From the NCBI GenBank assembly GCA_963663615.1, contig OY760517.1, positions 3,100,001 through 3,164,000 of the forward strand: a DNA stretch of 64,000 bases, written 5' to 3'. This DNA is from G963663615 sp963663615. Lineage in GTDB: Bacteria > Bacteroidota > Ignavibacteria > Ignavibacteriales > Melioribacteraceae. Positions 46,825-56,579 of the stretch are shown here, piece by piece. The notes under the pieces are model-generated. The model ran no database searches. It saw nothing but the letters and a program-made list of their open reading frames with translations, and was not told the DNA's origin. A program made the position numbers and the translations under genes. Numbering within the stretch: position 1 is the stretch's first letter; each line of letters starts with the position of its first letter.

Positions 46825-49230
46825 TCATTTTTTTAATCTCAGTAATTCAAAACCGGAATTTTCTATATCTTCAATTTTTAAAGGCACCTTTATATAATGA
46901 TCATTCATATAATAATCCATCATATCATCATAATGCTCATTCATAAAATTACCCGACTGTCCGCCCGGCATTGCAAACCAGAAGAATTCGGGTGTGGAAA
47001 AATCGTATATATACCTCATGGACTGACCTACCCTTACATCAAAAGGATCAGTAACCGAGTATCCCGAACAATATATTGTAGTTCCTTCGCCACTAATTTC
47101 AAACGGACCAACATCAATCAGCTTATCCAGCAATTTCCATTTTCCGCTAAACGGATGTTTTAAGGTAAGTTTATGCAGTTTATACCACTGCCATTCTTCA
47201 ATTCTCAATGAAACATTTTTTTCAAGAAACTCAAGGGCATCAATCAAACTTTTTCGCAAAATAAGATTTCTGTCTTCAATTTCGGGAGTATTGGTATTGT
47301 CATACCAAGTGTTATATCTGTCAGCCATTAACTCAACAAGCATTCTGTCAGGTACATTAGAAAGGAAAACATACTCCTCAAACATTTTGCTACCAAGTTC
47401 ATCAAGTAAAATATTCTCCAGCAGTTTCATTTTAAATATATTAAAAAGTAAAGGTGCCTGGTCATCCTTATGCATACTAAAATCCCACTGTTTAAGCAGC
47501 TCAATGGACATAACAAGATTATCGTTGGTTAACTGTGTATTTTCAAACGATTCCAACAAATGTTTAACTATGGTTTCGGGGAGATCAGTAACAATATCCC
47601 GCTGCATTTGTTTAACATAATCTGGTGTTATGCTATCCGATTCTCTTAGCAGGTAGTTTATCCGATTTATGCGAGATTCCGGCTCCCAGATATTACCAAC
47701 ATAAAAGCCAAAATTGGCAACACTCTTATTATTAGCCGAAGCAATAAAATTTTCATCAGGGTTTAACACCTTTGGCAAATCTTTATAATCATAAAAACCG
47801 CTCCAGTTATTTCTCGATTCTTTTCCATCATATATAATTTTACCGAAATTTCTTCTTACTGGTATTTTCGCAGCAGCAAGGTACCCAATATTACCCTCTC
47901 TATCAGCATACACCAAATTCATCCCCGGAGTTGAAAACCCGCTTGCAGCTTCAATAAACTCTTCCTTAGTAGATGCCTTGTTCAATTTAAGAGTAGCATT
48001 AATTTCATTGCTAAACTCGTACCCTGTCCAACGCATACTTAAAACAGAATTAGTATCAACCCTGCCAACAGTAAAATTGTAGGTGTGAATGTCGGAAATT
48101 ATAGGTCCCTTATTTGTTCTGCCAACATTAATCACAGTATCCTTTGCTGATTTAACCTTTATAGTATCGGAAAACATATCAAGCTTTTGCCAGTCACCAC
48201 CATCATTATAATATTTGCCCGTATTATCCAGTTCCTCAACAAAAAAATCACAATCATCAACCATAAGGTTTGTATAAGTCCAGGAAATATTTTCGTTATT
48301 ACCAATAACAACACCTGGTGCTCCCGGAATAGTAACCCCGGCAACATCCCATTCCGGGGATTTTATAACAGCCGTGTACCAAATATTTGGCAAGGTTAGT
48401 GGCAGATGGGGATCATTAGCAATCATTGGCTTACCTGAAACCGTTTTTTTACCATTAACAACCCAGTTATTCGAGCCAAACCGGCTACCTTCAAAACCAA
48501 TAAACTCCCTGAACTGCTTATCCGTACTATAAAACCTTTCACCAATATCATCAACCTTTTTAAGATAGCTGTAATCAAAACTTTTACCGGGAGTAAAATC
48601 AGGAATAATATCCGCAGCTGTTGTAACACCATACCTGTTAATAATATGTGCGTAAGCAATGTCCGTCCACCAGCTTAAATTAAGCATCCATCCCATAAAT
48701 CTGTTAATGAGGTAACTATCTTGTGGTTTCCATTTCTCGGGAATTTCATTTAGCAAATCCAGTTCCGGTGCAGCCTTGTTACCATTTACCTTAAGATAAT
48801 AATTTACACCCCGTGTATAAGCCTCAAGCATTTGTTTGGTATAATCATCCAACCTTGAATAATTATCATCAACATATCTCTGCAAACCTATAGTACGAAA
48901 CATAATATCAAAATCGAGAGTCTCCTCGCCGAACATTTCACTTAGCCTGCCCGAAGCAGCACGTCTGTATAAATCCATCTGAAAGTATCTTTCCTCGGCA
49001 TGAACATAACCAAGCGAAAAAGCCGCATCGTACTCGTTACCGGCGACAATATATGCAATACCACAACTATCCCTGTAAATATCGGCATTCTCTTTAATTT
49101 CATTGCAAACAAGCTCACCATTATACACTGGCATAGTTGAGTTCATCATGCGGTTTATTATAAATACACCAAACAGAAGCATCACCACAATTACAAAGAA
49201 TATTTTTATTATTACACCGCCTGCTTTCAT
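46825..49230 (-). CDS. Penicillin acylase family protein
   Basis: 801 aa N-terminal-nucleophile amidase precursor. A membrane/signal helix (about 6-24) is followed by the alpha chain; the conserved FGSNNWVVNGKKTVSGKPMI marks the autocatalytic cleavage, with the serine near residue 250 as nucleophile. DPHLPLTLPNIWYTA and GVTIPGAPGVVIGNN are also typical. The family hydrolyses amides such as acyl-homoserine lactones, beta-lactams or N-acyl amino acids; the native substrate is not evident. A TTG at 49239 is an alternative start. First gene of the minus-strand unit. Confidence 0.92.
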   Translation of the reverse strand: MKAGGVIIKIFFVIVVMLLFGVFIINRMMNSTMPVYNGELVCNEIKENADIYRDSCGIAYIVAGNEYDAAFSLGYVHAEERYFQMDLYRRAASGRLSEMFGEETLDFDIMFRTIGLQRYVDDNYSRLDDYTKQMLEAYTRGVNYYLKVNGNKAAPELDLLNEIPEKWKPQDSYLINRFMGWMLNLSWWTDIAYAHIINRYGVTTAADIIPDFTPGKSFDYSYLKKVDDIGERFYSTDKQFREFIGFEGSRFGSNNWVVNGKKTVSGKPMIANDPHLPLTLPNIWYTAVIKSPEWDVAGVTIPGAPGVVIGNNENISWTYTNLMVDDCDFFVEELDNTGKYYNDGGDWQKLDMFSDTIKVKSAKDTVINVGRTNKGPIISDIHTYNFTVGRVDTNSVLSMRWTGYEFSNEINATLKLNKASTKEEFIEAASGFSTPGMNLVYADREGNIGYLAAAKIPVRRNFGKIIYDGKESRNNWSGFYDYKDLPKVLNPDENFIASANNKSVANFGFYVGNIWEPESRINRINYLLRESDSITPDYVKQMQRDIVTDLPETIVKHLLESFENTQLTNDNLVMSIELLKQWDFSMHKDDQAPLLFNIFKMKLLENILLDELGSKMFEEYVFLSNVPDRMLVELMADRYNTWYDNTNTPEIEDRNLILRKSLIDALEFLEKNVSLRIEEWQWYKLHKLTLKHPFSGKWKLLDKLIDVGPFEISGEGTTIYCSGYSVTDPFDVRVGQSMRYIYDFSTPEFFWFAMPGGQSGNFMNEHYDDMMDYYMNDHYIKVPLKIEDIENSGFELLRLKK

Positions 49231-49315
49231 TCTCTTCAATTTTATTATAATTTGCTTTACAAAATAACTAATATTTAAATACGTTTACTAATTTTTTTGA
49301 TTTTACTGTGGGCTT

Positions 49316-50554
49316 ATGGAGCAAATTACAGGAAACAACATAAATATTCTTCTTATTTCAACTTTACTTATTACACTGGCACTTATTGTATATCTTATAA
49401 TCAAGTTACGAAATACAGAGAAAAGCGTGAGTAGTAATATTGAGCAAGGGTTTTCCGAGATTCGGGATGAGTTCGTTTCACTTATCGGGAAAAACAACTC
49501 GTATCAGAATGATACTCTTAAGCTTATCATAAATTCGCTTTCACAGCAATTAAAGGAAAACAACTCGGTTCAGACCGAAAAAATAAACGCACTCGTATCT
49601 CAGCTGGAAATGCTTCGCAAATCGAACCTCGATATATTTCAGTCATTCGACAAAATGCAAAACAAGCTGCTTAACGATACAAACCACAAACTTGATGAGA
49701 TTCGTAATACCGTTGACGAAAAGCTTAACACAACACTCGAAAAAAGACTTGGACAAACTTTCCAGGCAGTTAGTGAAGGTCTTGAAAAAGTGTATAAAAG
49801 TATTGGCGAAATTCAATCTGCCTCAACCGATATTGCAGATATTAAAAACGTACTTACCAATGTTAAAACACGCGGCATATGGGGAGAGGCTCAGCTCAAC
49901 AATCTTGTTGAACAAATTCTTTCACCTCAACAGTATTCAACAAATGTTGAGACTATAAAAAATAGCGGTAAACGTGTTGAACTTGCCGTAAAAGTACCTG
50001 AAGCTTCCAGCGAAAACGGTTTTGTGTGGCTTCCTGTTGATGCCAAATTTCCGATTGAAGACTACCTCAAACTTACTAATTCAGCACAGGGAAGTGCCGA
50101 GGATACAAAGAGCTACCATAAGGCACTTGAGCAGAGAATTAAAACCGAGGCTAAAACAATATTCGAAAAATATATTGAACCACCTTATACAACCGACTTC
50201 GGATTCATGTTTATTCCCGTAGAAGGATTGTATGCCGAAATACTACGCATTGAAAACCTGCAGGAGTACATTATGCGTAATTACAGAATAATTATTACGG
50301 GTCCGGTTAACTTTGCTGCAATTCTCAGTAGTCTGCGTCTTGGTTTCCGCACCTTTGCTATTGAACGTAGAACACACGAAATATGGAATGTGCTCCTTGA
50401 AATTAAACACGACTTTTCAAAATTTGGCGACTTGCTTGAAAAAACCGAGCAAAAACTGGAGCAGGCAAGCAGATCAATTTCCGAAGCAAACAAAAAAACC
50501 AGACAGATTTCGGGTAAACTAAACTTTGTTGAAGAGCTCCCTGATAAAAAATAA
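49316..50554 (+). CDS. rmuC: DNA recombination protein RmuC
   Basis: 412 aa. One N-terminal membrane helix (about 10-28), a long coiled coil (about 32-150) and the RmuC nuclease-like domain, with GIWGEAQLNNLVEQILSP, VWLPVDAKFPIEDY, TDFGFMFIPVEGLYAEIL and GPVNFAAILSSLRLGFR. Proposed to limit DNA inversions; biochemistry uncertain. ATG start, divergent from the acylase gene. Confidence 0.94.
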   Translation: MEQITGNNINILLISTLLITLALIVYLIIKLRNTEKSVSSNIEQGFSEIRDEFVSLIGKNNSYQNDTLKLIINSLSQQLKENNSVQTEKINALVSQLEMLRKSNLDIFQSFDKMQNKLLNDTNHKLDEIRNTVDEKLNTTLEKRLGQTFQAVSEGLEKVYKSIGEIQSASTDIADIKNVLTNVKTRGIWGEAQLNNLVEQILSPQQYSTNVETIKNSGKRVELAVKVPEASSENGFVWLPVDAKFPIEDYLKLTNSAQGSAEDTKSYHKALEQRIKTEAKTIFEKYIEPPYTTDFGFMFIPVEGLYAEILRIENLQEYIMRNYRIIITGPVNFAAILSSLRLGFRTFAIERRTHEIWNVLLEIKHDFSKFGDLLEKTEQKLEQASRSISEANKKTRQISGKLNFVEELPDKK

Positions 50555-50639
50555 TGGCGTATAGTTATTTTTATATTTATAATAACTAAAAACTTCAATA
50601 TTTTTGAGTTAATTTCTAAAACTAATTACCCGGATTCGT

Positions 50640-51077
50640 ATGGTTACATCAGTTAATATTGACAAACTTATTGAAGGCGTTATTGCTCAGAATAACCAAA
50701 ACTCCGCATACTTTAATACGGAAGACGGTACTCTTGTTATTCTAACCGAAGATGAAATGGAACTGGCTAAAGTTCATACGCCTGTTGGAGAAGTACCCGA
50801 AAGAGAACAGGAACACTACCTAACTGCTGAACGTGTACTTAATTCTGAAACATGGATTCTGTTACCTCAATTGGGAAATGGCAAATGCACGGAAATTTTA
50901 GTAAATTTCCTTCAGGGAAATAATATTTCCGATATACCTGCCACTAACGATAAACTTGCCCTTTTGGAATATGTTAGGCAAAATAATATGGAAAGTAACT
51001 GGAAAAGCTTCTTTAACGATTATTTACGCAAGTTATGTATTGAGTGGTGCACAACAAACAAAATTGAATATCAATAA
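50640..51077 (+). CDS. Hypothetical protein, possible UPF0158 member
   Basis: 145 aa soluble protein. The first part (IDKLIEGVIAQNNQNSAYFN, DGTLVILTEDEMEL) has the layout of UPF0158 proteins, which start with a short helix and a Tyr-Phe-Asp/Asn turn. It ends in a helical YLRKLCIEWCTTNKIEYQ. I am not certain of the family. It is 16 bases before the site-2 protease gene. Confidence 0.55.
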   Translation: MVTSVNIDKLIEGVIAQNNQNSAYFNTEDGTLVILTEDEMELAKVHTPVGEVPEREQEHYLTAERVLNSETWILLPQLGNGKCTEILVNFLQGNNISDIPATNDKLALLEYVRQNNMESNWKSFFNDYLRKLCIEWCTTNKIEYQ

Positions 51078-51093
51078 TACCTGATGGAATTTT

Positions 51094-51792
51094 ATGGAAC
51101 ATTTAGCCGACCTGATACCATGGTATGCAATATTTTTGCTTTCACTTACCTTGCATGAAGCCGCCCACTCTTTTGTGGCTATGAAACTGGGTGATTATAC
51201 TGCATATTACGGCGGACAAGTAACTCTTAACCCCCTGCCGCATATACAACGCGAAATATTTGGTACAGTTGTCGTTCCAATACTTTCGTTCCTTTTTGGT
51301 GGCTGGATGATGGGGTGGGCTAGTGCTCCTTATGATCCCGACTGGGCAATGAGATACCCCAAAAGGTCTGCCCTAATGGCAATAGCCGGACCGGCAGCAA
51401 ATCTGTTTCTCGTAATTCTGGCAGCAATTGCAATTCATGCTGGTATAGCATTAGGTTATTTTTACCAACCCGATTCAATTGGCTTTACATCAATTGTTGC
51501 TACTGATTTGGGAGGTATATACTCCGGTGTTACAAAAATGGTAAGTATAATGTTCTCCCTAAACGTGCTCCTTTTTGTGCTTAACATGTTGCCTTTCCCT
51601 CCTTTGGATGGTATTGCTGCTCTAAAACTTGTTATTCCTGAAGAGATGTCACGAAAGTATATGCACATTCTCATGAATCCATACTTGGGGATGGTTGGCT
51701 TCTTTATCATTTTCAGATTTTTCGGGTACATATATTCGCCCATCCACGTTATATTTATTAACCTGCTATATTGGGGCAGCAATTATCGTTAA
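51094..51792 (+). CDS. Site-2 protease-like (M50) membrane metalloprotease
   Basis: 232 aa with about five or six hydrophobic segments. The zinc motif HEAAH lies in LSLTLHEAAHSFVAMKLGD and the third ligand in MLPFPPLDGIAALKL. This is the FtsH-independent, PDZ-less M50B group often annotated as site-2 protease family protein. Likely an intramembrane protease; substrate unknown. ATG 51094. Confidence 0.9.
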   Translation: MEHLADLIPWYAIFLLSLTLHEAAHSFVAMKLGDYTAYYGGQVTLNPLPHIQREIFGTVVVPILSFLFGGWMMGWASAPYDPDWAMRYPKRSALMAIAGPAANLFLVILAAIAIHAGIALGYFYQPDSIGFTSIVATDLGGIYSGVTKMVSIMFSLNVLLFVLNMLPFPPLDGIAALKLVIPEEMSRKYMHILMNPYLGMVGFFIIFRFFGYIYSPIHVIFINLLYWGSNYR

Positions 51793-52552
51793 ACATTAAA
51801 TTATCATGAAGGTAATTAAATGTATAATAAATACCCCTTTTGTTTTTACTTAATTAGCTCTCTATTTATAACCATATAATTTGGAATAGAGAGCATGTTG
51901 AATAGCTATTTTACTATTAACATTTATTAAATCAGCAACAATATTATAGTAAGCGTTTAAGTAAATCAGGAAATAATCAAACTGGAATATTTCAACAACA
52001 ACTATTTCCGAAGCACTGCAAATATTTTTTTTGAAAGTTTTTTTATTTGTCAACGTTCTGGCACAATCTTGCTAAACCATATTATGTAAAGCAGTTAACA
52101 AACCGCAACATATTGTTTTTTGAATATTCGGGGTAATAATAACAAATAATTAATACTATTTTGTAAAATTTCAATTGATATTTTGTCTGGAAATATTACT
52201 TTACCGATTAAGATTTGAACAGTTTTTGAACCTAATGCAGATTTTTGGTGATTTTCTATGGCAGGTTTTATCAAATGTTCTAAATACTGTTCACTTCCTT
52301 ACACAATGCACAGCAAAATTCAAGTTTATAACAAGTTTAACAAGGAGTTACTTTCCTTGTATGTAAGCTATAAAAATAGCTTTGATAAAGTAATAGGAAA
52401 CAGCAAAACTAATTAGATAATAAATTCATTAGTTGTTTATAGTTTTCTTGTTCCAAAATCCTTATTGACTCATATACAAAATTGTACCAATTTGCTTAAA
52501 AGCGGTAGCCCTCCACTACCGCTTTTTTTATTCCATTAGTAAAGGTTGCGTT
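51793..52552. other. 760-base gene-free region
   Basis: No supportable gene. It contains a 10-bp hairpin GCTCTCTATT/AATAGAGAGC (51856-51893, no T-run), a small ACAAGGA/TCCTTGT stem near 52339-52359, and the strong terminator at 52499-52529. Frames of 60 or so codons on either strand have no ribosome binding site and unlikely composition. A non-coding RNA is possible but not shown. Confidence 0.55.
52499..52529 (+). terminator. Strong terminator with no gene upstream
   Basis: Ten-base stem AAAGCGGTAG/CTACCGCTTT (52499-52508 with 52516-52525) and a run of seven Ts (52523-52529). The nearest plus-strand gene ends 700 bases earlier. It lies 23 bases before the potassium-channel ATG. Confidence 0.85.
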
Positions 52553-53509
52553 ATGATTGAAGACAAACAAAACCCGAACCAATCTGATTTTGGGTTTGGT
52601 AGTATAGTTTCGGATAAATCAAGATTACGCCTTATTAACAAGGATGGCACTTTTAATATTTACAAACGAGGAATAAACTATCTTTCTTCTTTTAATATAT
52701 TCTATTACCTGCTAACCATCTCATGGGCAAAGTTTATATTTCTTACTTCTGGTGGGTATATTCTTCTTAATATATTTTTTGCCTCTGTATTTATGCTGGT
52801 TGGTGGTAATGCACTTAGTGGTTCACCTGGCGACTCTTTCTGGATTGAATTCCTGCGAGACTTTTTCTTTAGTGTACAAACCTCCTCTACTATTGGTTAC
52901 GGACATATAGCCCCTGTTGGTTTAGCTGCCAATATTGTTGTTACCATTGAGTCATTTATCGGTTTACTTGGTTTCGCCATGATTACCGGTCTTTTCTTTG
53001 CACGCTTTTCCCGTCCCGTTGCAAAAATTAAATTTAGCGACAATGCCCTCATTGCACCTTACAAGAATGGACGTGCTCTAATGTTCAGATTGGCAAACAT
53101 CAGGAATGATCAAATTAACGAGCTTGAGGCAAAAGTTTCCTTTAGTTATTTGCGAGTTATAAACAGTAAACCCAAAAGAGAATACACATTCCTTAACCTC
53201 GAAAGGAATACACTTCCGTTCTTTCCTCTTTCCTGGACAATTGTTCACCCTATCGATTCCGAAAGTCCGCTTTACAAACTTACAGCAGATGAACTGGTTA
53301 TGCGGGATGTAGAAGTGCTTATACTCGTGCGGGGTATTGAAGAAGCGTTTAACCAAACAGTTATTACTCGCTACTCATACAAAGCAAACGAAATTGTATT
53401 CGGTGCCCGGTTCGAAAACATTTTTGATCGTAGTGAACCCGGTGAACCATTAAGTGTGGGATTGCATAAACTTGGTAACTTTGAACTTGTTGAGTTGCCG
53501 GAAGAATAA
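52553..53509 (+). CDS. Inward-rectifier potassium channel (KirBac type)
   Basis: 318 aa. An amphipathic slide helix (NIYKRGINYLSSFNIFYYLL) precedes TM1 (about 65-90), a pore helix with the selectivity filter STIGYG (about 112-117), TM2 (about 125-150) ending LFFARFSRPVAKIKFS, and the Ig-like cytoplasmic gating domain (about 160-318, NGRALMFRLANIRNDQINEL). All features match bacterial Kir homologues. ATG at 52553; its stop abuts the stop of the convergent ybaK gene. Confidence 0.95.
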   Translation: MIEDKQNPNQSDFGFGSIVSDKSRLRLINKDGTFNIYKRGINYLSSFNIFYYLLTISWAKFIFLTSGGYILLNIFFASVFMLVGGNALSGSPGDSFWIEFLRDFFFSVQTSSTIGYGHIAPVGLAANIVVTIESFIGLLGFAMITGLFFARFSRPVAKIKFSDNALIAPYKNGRALMFRLANIRNDQINELEAKVSFSYLRVINSKPKREYTFLNLERNTLPFFPLSWTIVHPIDSESPLYKLTADELVMRDVEVLILVRGIEEAFNQTVITRYSYKANEIVFGARFENIFDRSEPGEPLSVGLHKLGNFELVELPEE

Positions 53510-53977
53510 TCAAATAAGATCGGTTAGTTCGGCATCAACTACTTTAGCAAGACTGGAAGGTGCAATTATTATCTGTTTGCCTCTAACACCTGCACTAACG
53601 TAAATCTCATCAAAAAGCTGACAGGTTTCATCAATAAAGGTGGGAAATTTTTTCTTCATACCAATAGGTGAGCAACCACCTCTTATATATCCGGTTAAAG
53701 GCAGTAGTTGTTTTACAGGAATTAACTCAATTTTTTTTACTCCGGCACTTTTGGCTGCCTTTTTTAAGTCAAGCTCATAATTGCCAGGAATAACAAAAAC
53801 AAAATACTCCCTGTTACCACTTTGGGCAACAAGTGTTTTAAAAACCCGTTCATCATTTGCACCAACTTTTCGTGCAACCGATTGAGCGTCCAGTTCATTT
53901 TCATCGAACTCATATTCGCTGGAACCGAATTTTATTCCATTCGATTCCAGTATTCTTTCTGCGTTGGTCTTAGCCAT
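53510..53977 (-). CDS. ybaK: Cys-tRNA(Pro)/Cys-tRNA(Cys) deacylase YbaK
   Basis: 155 aa trans-editing enzyme that hydrolyses misacylated Cys-tRNA(Pro). Family motifs VFKTLVAQSG (catalytic lysine), FVIPGNYELDLKKAAK and TGYIRGGCSPIGMKK are all present. ATG 53977, directly after the processing-protease gene with a one-base gap, so co-transcribed. Confidence 0.95.
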   Translation of the reverse strand: MAKTNAERILESNGIKFGSSEYEFDENELDAQSVARKVGANDERVFKTLVAQSGNREYFVFVIPGNYELDLKKAAKSAGVKKIELIPVKQLLPLTGYIRGGCSPIGMKKKFPTFIDETCQLFDEIYVSAGVRGKQIIIAPSSLAKVVDAELTDLI

Positions 53978-53978
53978 T

Positions 53979-56027
53979 CTACTTGATTGCCATTAAAATT
54001 AAGTCAGCAAGAATATGACCGCTTTCAAGTAATCTAACATCATCAAGCACTTCCCCCTCATCAATTCCTTTCTTTTCGGAAAGTTTTTCACGCTCAGCTT
54101 TTCTCGCTTCACGTTTAGCTTCCCTTTTTTCACGTTCGGATTTGCGAACAGTTTCATTTAGCGAAAAACGAGTTCTTTCATGATTGGCTTTCATTTCCTC
54201 AACATCTTCAACAAGATAATTAAATTCCTTGTCGTTCTTTACTCTCTTATCATGTTTGGAAACAAGCTTCTTCTTAAAATTTTTAATATTAGCGTAACGG
54301 CTAAAGTTAGACGTATTGATCTGATCCCATGGTAATGCACTTTCGTATGAGCTTTCACCATACTCTTCTGCCGAAAGAGCCGAAGGAAATTTCACATCCG
54401 GTTCTACACCTTTATGCTGTGTACTACTTCCCGTTATTCTGTAATATTTGGCAATAGTTAGTTTTAACTGCCCCATCTTATCCTCTGAAGGATTCATAAA
54501 CCTGCTTAAATCAAGCAAGTTTTGAACAGTACCTTTACCAAATGTTTGTTCACCAATAATTAGACCGCGACCGTAATCCTGAATTGCACCGGCAAAAATT
54601 TCACTTGCAGAAGCACTAAAACGATTAACAAGTACAGCAAGAGGACCATTATATGATATACTTGGATCTTCGTCAGCACCAACTTCTATTCTGCCATTTA
54701 GCTGTTTAACCTGAACCACCGGTCCTTGCTCAATAAACAGACCGGTAAGGTCAATAGCTTCGTCAAGACTACCTCCGCCATTGTTTCGCAAATCTATAAT
54801 AATGCCTTCAACATCCTCTTCTTTCAATTCGGAAATAAGTCGTTTTACATCCTTGGTTGTACTTTTGTAATTAGGGTCGCCGTTTGCCCTGCCTTCAAAA
54901 TCAATATAAAATGCGGGTAAATCAATAACACCTAATTTAACTTTCTTACCTTCATGCTCAATTTCAATAACTTCTTTCTGGGCAGCCTGCTCTTCCAATC
55001 TTACTTTATCACGCTTAATTTTAATCTCTTCAGGCTCCATATCAAGTCCGTTTTCAGCTTTAAGCACACTCAGTTTAACTGTTGTACCCTTGTCACCACG
55101 GATAAGCTGAACAACATCATCAAGTCTCCAGCCAATAACATCAACCATTTCGCCATCATTACCCTGTCCAACCGCAACAATTCTGTCACCAGCTTTTAGC
55201 TCACCCGCTTTATCAGCAGGTCCACCGGGAATAATCCTTGATACTTTTGTATAATCGTTATCAGCCTGAAGCTGAGCACCAATACCCTCAAGCGAAAGAC
55301 TCATATTAATCTTAAAGTTTTCGGAAGTAATTGGACTAAAATAAGATGTATGAGGATCAACCATATTACCAAAGGCATTCATATAAAGCTGAAACACATC
55401 TTCCGATTTATACTGCAAAATAATTTTATGATATCTCTGGTATCTTGTAGTTAGTGTAGATTTAATATCATCGGCTTCCTTATCTGCCAACTTAAGGTTA
55501 AGAGCCTCGTGTTTAATTCTTCTTCTCCATAAATCATCCAGTTCAGCTTCAGTTTTCACAAAATCCATTTCGGAGCGATCAAGATCAACGTACTCATCCT
55601 TGGTAAAATCAAAAGGCTTTTCAAGTCTGCCCATTACATAATGCATTCTTTCATTAACTCGCTTCTTGAATACATTAAATATTTTATAGGCAGCATCAAG
55701 CTTACCTGTGTAAAGATACTCATCAAAGTGGTATCTGTCCTTTTCAAACTCATCGATATCAGATTGCAGGAAATACATGCGGTTATTATCTAACGATTTG
55801 AGATATTTATCAAATATCACCGATGAAAGCGAATCATTAAGGTTAGCCCTGTTATAATGGTATCTGGTTAATATTCTTGAAATAACCTTGTTTATCTTAA
55901 AGTGTTTTATCTCAGGTTGTAAAACAGCATTCGAATCAATATCATGATTCTCTTCAGTTAATTTTTTTCTATCCTGAGGAAAAACTACAAAACTTATCAA
56001 TATTAGGAGCAAAAATAATTTACGCAT
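53979..56027 (-). CDS. prc: C-terminal processing (tail-specific) protease, S41A
   Basis: 682 aa periplasmic protease. Signal peptide about 1-18. The N-terminal Prc-type domain contains YHYNRANLNDSLSSVIFDKY and the repeated LDNNRMYFLQSDI. A PDZ domain lies at about 235-330 (LSLEGIGAQLQ, GPADKAGELKAGDRIVAVGQ). The S41 domain has NNGGGSLDEAIDLTGLF, the catalytic serine in FSASASEIFAGAI and the lysine in FGKGTVQ. A basic Lys/Arg/Glu-rich tail follows about residue 610. The layout matches E. coli Prc. Confidence 0.94.
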   Translation of the reverse strand: MRKLFLLLILISFVVFPQDRKKLTEENHDIDSNAVLQPEIKHFKINKVISRILTRYHYNRANLNDSLSSVIFDKYLKSLDNNRMYFLQSDIDEFEKDRYHFDEYLYTGKLDAAYKIFNVFKKRVNERMHYVMGRLEKPFDFTKDEYVDLDRSEMDFVKTEAELDDLWRRRIKHEALNLKLADKEADDIKSTLTTRYQRYHKIILQYKSEDVFQLYMNAFGNMVDPHTSYFSPITSENFKINMSLSLEGIGAQLQADNDYTKVSRIIPGGPADKAGELKAGDRIVAVGQGNDGEMVDVIGWRLDDVVQLIRGDKGTTVKLSVLKAENGLDMEPEEIKIKRDKVRLEEQAAQKEVIEIEHEGKKVKLGVIDLPAFYIDFEGRANGDPNYKSTTKDVKRLISELKEEDVEGIIIDLRNNGGGSLDEAIDLTGLFIEQGPVVQVKQLNGRIEVGADEDPSISYNGPLAVLVNRFSASASEIFAGAIQDYGRGLIIGEQTFGKGTVQNLLDLSRFMNPSEDKMGQLKLTIAKYYRITGSSTQHKGVEPDVKFPSALSAEEYGESSYESALPWDQINTSNFSRYANIKNFKKKLVSKHDKRVKNDKEFNYLVEDVEEMKANHERTRFSLNETVRKSEREKREAKREARKAEREKLSEKKGIDEGEVLDDVRLLESGHILADLILMAIK

Positions 56028-56156
56028 ATATCCGTACCGTTAGTTAATTTTTTGTTTTATAACAACTGTGTTAAGAAATTGTTTCAATCCCAACATCAAT
56101 TATATATATTTTAATTCAAAATAAGAACTATTGATAACAAAAATTGTGAGCTATTC

Positions 56157-56504
56157 ATGGATTTGGAAAAATTAAGAAATTATTGCATGGCAAAAAAGGG
56201 AGTAACCGAAGATTTTCCTTTCGATGAATCGACATTGGTATTCAGGGTGATGAATAAAATGTTTTGTCTTACCGATGCTTATTCAGGTGCAACATGCAAT
56301 CTCAAATGCGATCCGGAAAGAGCAATTGAGCTGCGCGAAACATACGAGGAAATAATTCCCGGCTACCATATGAGCAAAAAACATTGGAATACAATTAATC
56401 TTAAAGGCACATTACCCGATAACTTTATTAAAGAGCTTATCGATACCTCCTACTGGTTAGTTGTAAAATCTTTACCAAAAAAAGAACAAATAAAATTAGA
56501 CTAA
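56157..56504 (+). CDS. YjbR/MmcQ-family protein
   Basis: 115 aa CyaY-like fold. LRNYCMAKKGVTEDFPFDES, MFCLTDAY, the LKCDPERAIELRE block and the YHMSKKHWNTINLKG ending are the family pattern. Described as DNA-binding in some members, but its role is not known. ATG start; no clear partner. Confidence 0.9.
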   Translation: MDLEKLRNYCMAKKGVTEDFPFDESTLVFRVMNKMFCLTDAYSGATCNLKCDPERAIELRETYEEIIPGYHMSKKHWNTINLKGTLPDNFIKELIDTSYWLVVKSLPKKEQIKLD

Positions 56505-56579
56505 TATTAGTTATCTATTTTTTATTATATTTACGACTCAATATCTTTTAATTATATTTGTATCATTTGGAATATTTTA

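Noticed and set aside
52059..52073. sigma54-like TGGCAC-AATC-TTGCT in the 760-base gap
   Set aside because: The GG and GC elements are separated by nine bases, one short of the ten that sigma54 promoters require, and no gene or enhancer site is near.
51862..52366. Two 63-codon open frames (minus 51862-52053, plus 52175-52366)
   Set aside because: No ribosome binding site, skewed residue content and no resemblance to any protein; left as non-coding.
52465..52493. Promoter TTGACT-17-CAATTT just before the orphan terminator
   Set aside because: The -10 box lacks the essential first T and A, and transcription would start at the hairpin itself.
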